A program made the translations under genes and the position numbers. 64,000 bases of DNA from Acidobacteriota bacterium (GTDB lineage: Bacteria; Acidobacteriota; Terriglobia; Acidiferrales; UBA7541), in NCBI GenBank assembly GCA_003224085.1, contig QHYK01000071.1:62001-126000 (forward strand), read 5' to 3'. The notes under the pieces are model-generated. The model was given only the letters and a program-made list of their open reading frames with translations, searched no databases and had not been told where the DNA came from. Below, in pieces: positions 62,396 to 64,000 of this stretch; position 1 is the first letter of the stretch; every line of letters begins with the position of its first letter.

Positions 62396-64000
62396 ATGAG
62401 CGCCCATCAAACCGACCGCAACCACTTCGAGCGGCAGATTCTGTTTGCGCGCCCGATTTTTGTCCTGCTCGCACTTCTTGCCGCTTTCGAACAGCCTGCT
62501 TCGCGACAGGAACGCCGTTCGGTTTCTTTTCTGATTGCCTATCTCATCGTGTCGCTGGTCATCACGCAAGTCGAGCGTCTGCTCCGGAACCGTTCATGGC
62601 ATCTCCCTTTGGCCTGTGATCTCCTGGCGCTCGGCTACTTCATGTTTATCAGCCCCTCGTCGGTTCCGGTTTGGTTTCCGTACATGTTTATCTGTTATGC
62701 CGCGGGCATTCGCTGGGGATTTGAGCTGACGGTGCCCTTGGCGGGCGCTCTTTCATTAACGCTGGTCTTGCTGACCGCCGTAAAAGGGGAGATTCACTGG
62801 ATGCGAGTGGTTGCCTGGCTCGGACTCACAGCAGCTACATTTGCGGGCGGTGCCGGCCTCGCGTTTCTTGGTGATCGCAACAAACGCTTCGCTTCACAAA
62901 TCGAGTTTTTCTCTCGAATCAACGCCACCATGCAGGTTGACCAAGGACTGGCGGAGTCGCTGCGCCTTTTCCTTCAGGAACTCGGCGCCACGTTCGACGT
63001 TGAAGAGGCTCTGCTTCTTTATCGAGATGCGGATCTGGAGCGCATTTTCCTATGGCGCATGAAGGCAGGCGAAAACGACCGCCTGGTTCCTGAAAGCATG
63101 CCCCTTTCGCGCACCGATGGCTTTCTCTTGGACGACATGTACGCCACTTTGTGCTGGAACTCGGTTGTCGGCCAAGGTGCGGGTTTTGGATGGGACCGCC
63201 GCCACGGCCGGCCAATTAAGAACTTGCCCCGGCTGCCCGGTCCCGTTTTGCTGGAATTCAGGATTCGCTCCCTGCTGAGCGTGTCTTTTGACCAGAGTGG
63301 CCGGCCAACCGGCCGAATCTTTCTCCTGAACGGGCGTAAGCCCTTCCAGAAACAAGACTTGGTCTGGCTCGAAAGCATTGCTCAGCATATTGGTCCGGCC
63401 CTTGAGAACATCTTCCTTCTGAGGCACTTACGAGCTCGCGCCATTGAAGCCGAGCGCAGCCGCATCGCTCGCGACCTGCACGATGGCATTCTGCAGACGC
63501 TACTCAGCATCGAAATCCAATTGGATGTCCTCCGGCGCAAGGTCCCCGCCGCAGGAACCGACCAAGTCAACGCCCTCGCTAACCTCCAGCAAACCGTAAG
63601 AAACGAGGCAGCTGACCTGCGGCAGACCGTCACCGACCTGCGCCCCTTGCGCGTCCAAAGCGCCGACCTCGTGGACCTCATGCGCGGCTTTGCCGAGCGC
63701 TACCGCAACGAGTCCACCATCGCCCTGGACCTGCTAATTGACTCGACACAATTGCGCGCTCCCGACCGCGTTTGCCGCGAGATTTTCCAGATTTACCGTG
63801 AAGCACTCAATAACATAAAAAAGCATGCCAAGGCTTCCCATGTCGTGGTAAAACTGTCGCAGGACGACAGCCGCCTAGTACTTGTAGTAGATGATAACGG
63901 CGAGGGTTTCAGCTTTGCGGGCAGATTTACCGCCGATGAGCTGGATCGCCTGCGGTTGGGGCCTATTTCCATTAAGGAACGCTCTCGAACTGTGGGTGGG
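62396..64000 (+). CDS. NarL-type sensor histidine kinase, 5' part (cut by window edge)
   Basis: The frame from ATG 62396 stays open to the window end, 535 residues. The first 160 residues hold about six membrane helices (MASE-like sensor: FLIAYLIVSLVITQVE, VPVWFPYMFICYAAGI, VAWLGLTAATFAGGAGLAFL). A GAF-like domain follows (about 180-345). The HisKA_3 phosphoacceptor box is SRIARDLHDGILQTLLSIEI, and the ATPase begins with REALNNIKKHAKASHVVV and VDDNGEGFSF. This is the NarX/DegS/LiaS class, which phosphorylates a NarL/LuxR-type regulator; the partner would be downstream of the window. The signal is unknown. Confidence 0.9.
   Translation, partial: MSAHQTDRNHFERQILFARPIFVLLALLAAFEQPASRQERRSVSFLIAYLIVSLVITQVERLLRNRSWHLPLACDLLALGYFMFISPSSVPVWFPYMFICYAAGIRWGFELTVPLAGALSLTLVLLTAVKGEIHWMRVVAWLGLTAATFAGGAGLAFLGDRNKRFASQIEFFSRINATMQVDQGLAESLRLFLQELGATFDVEEALLLYRDADLERIFLWRMKAGENDRLVPESMPLSRTDGFLLDDMYATLCWNSVVGQGAGFGWDRRHGRPIKNLPRLPGPVLLEFRIRSLLSVSFDQSGRPTGRIFLLNGRKPFQKQDLVWLESIAQHIGPALENIFLLRHLRARAIEAERSRIARDLHDGILQTLLSIEIQLDVLRRKVPAAGTDQVNALANLQQTVRNEAADLRQTVTDLRPLRVQSADLVDLMRGFAERYRNESTIALDLLIDSTQLRAPDRVCREIFQIYREALNNIKKHAKASHVVVKLSQDDSRLVLVVDDNGEGFSFAGRFTADELDRLRLGPISIKERSRTVGG

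Overview
The window is bacterial, gene-dense and GC-rich. It most likely comes from the Acidobacteriota (Terriglobia-like, soil or metagenome type). This is inferred from two PadR plus duplicated-orphan-permease (ADOP) cassettes, a very large BNR/sortilin-type propeller protein, an ECF42 sigma factor with YCII/DGPF partners, DUF4126 and DUF3891 proteins, and many secreted peptidases. No rRNA or phylogenetic marker is present, so the assignment rests on gene style. GTG and TTG starts are common.

Layout. 1-2.3 kb is an eroded accessory stretch: the start of an ExeA-like ATPase, a frameshifted secreted protein, five TGACCG-headed repeats like the end of an IS21-type element, and a truncated, frameshifted Fic gene. 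2.3-8.7 kb carries an orphan protein, DUF3891, an MFS transporter, DUF4282 and a 1060-residue propeller protein. 8.7-13.3 kb is an ECF42 stress module (sigma factor, two YCII/DGPF proteins, an alpha/beta hydrolase, a broken VOC-fold gene). 13.5-14.9 kb has a DHH phosphoesterase and tRNA-Lys(CTT) abutting an integrase remnant. 15-23 kb holds two PadR/ADOP cassettes pointing away from each other around a Tat-exported lactonase; their promoters share the sequence GACATTCTA. 23-28.5 kb is housekeeping-like: a YncE-type propeller, MmcQ/YjbR, a membrane protein, an outer-membrane barrel, a methyltransferase with an odd internal insertion, and a TPR protein.

28.4-52.2 kb looks like a diffuse amino-acid and peptide catabolic region. 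It has S9, M28 and P1 peptidases, two APC permeases, a class III aminotransferase, an aminomethyltransferase-like (GcvT-type) protein, two tandem phytoene-desaturase-like FAD oxidoreductases, formate-tetrahydrofolate ligase and glutamate-semialdehyde dehydrogenase. Peptides would be cut outside the cell, imported, deaminated or oxidised, and one-carbon units passed to folate. This linkage is inferred from co-location only. Embedded here is a TonB-family protein with a probable PilZ-like N-terminal domain.

52.2-56.8 kb is a small glycan or lipid cluster: two methyltransferases, a dolichol-phosphate-mannose-synthase-like GT2 and a GT-C-type membrane protein. 56.9-60.6 kb has a PilT-like ATPase, an S10 carboxypeptidase and a HAD phosphatase. 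60.6-64 kb has an integrase scrap, a secreted regulatory-like domain protein, a membrane-anchored coiled-coil protein, tRNA-His(GTG) and the first 535 residues of a NarL-type sensor kinase that runs off the end. I did not find a clearly recognisable new defence or mobile system. The most unusual items are the PilZ-TonB architecture, the shared PadR promoter architecture, and the tandem oxidoreductase / one-carbon neighbourhood.
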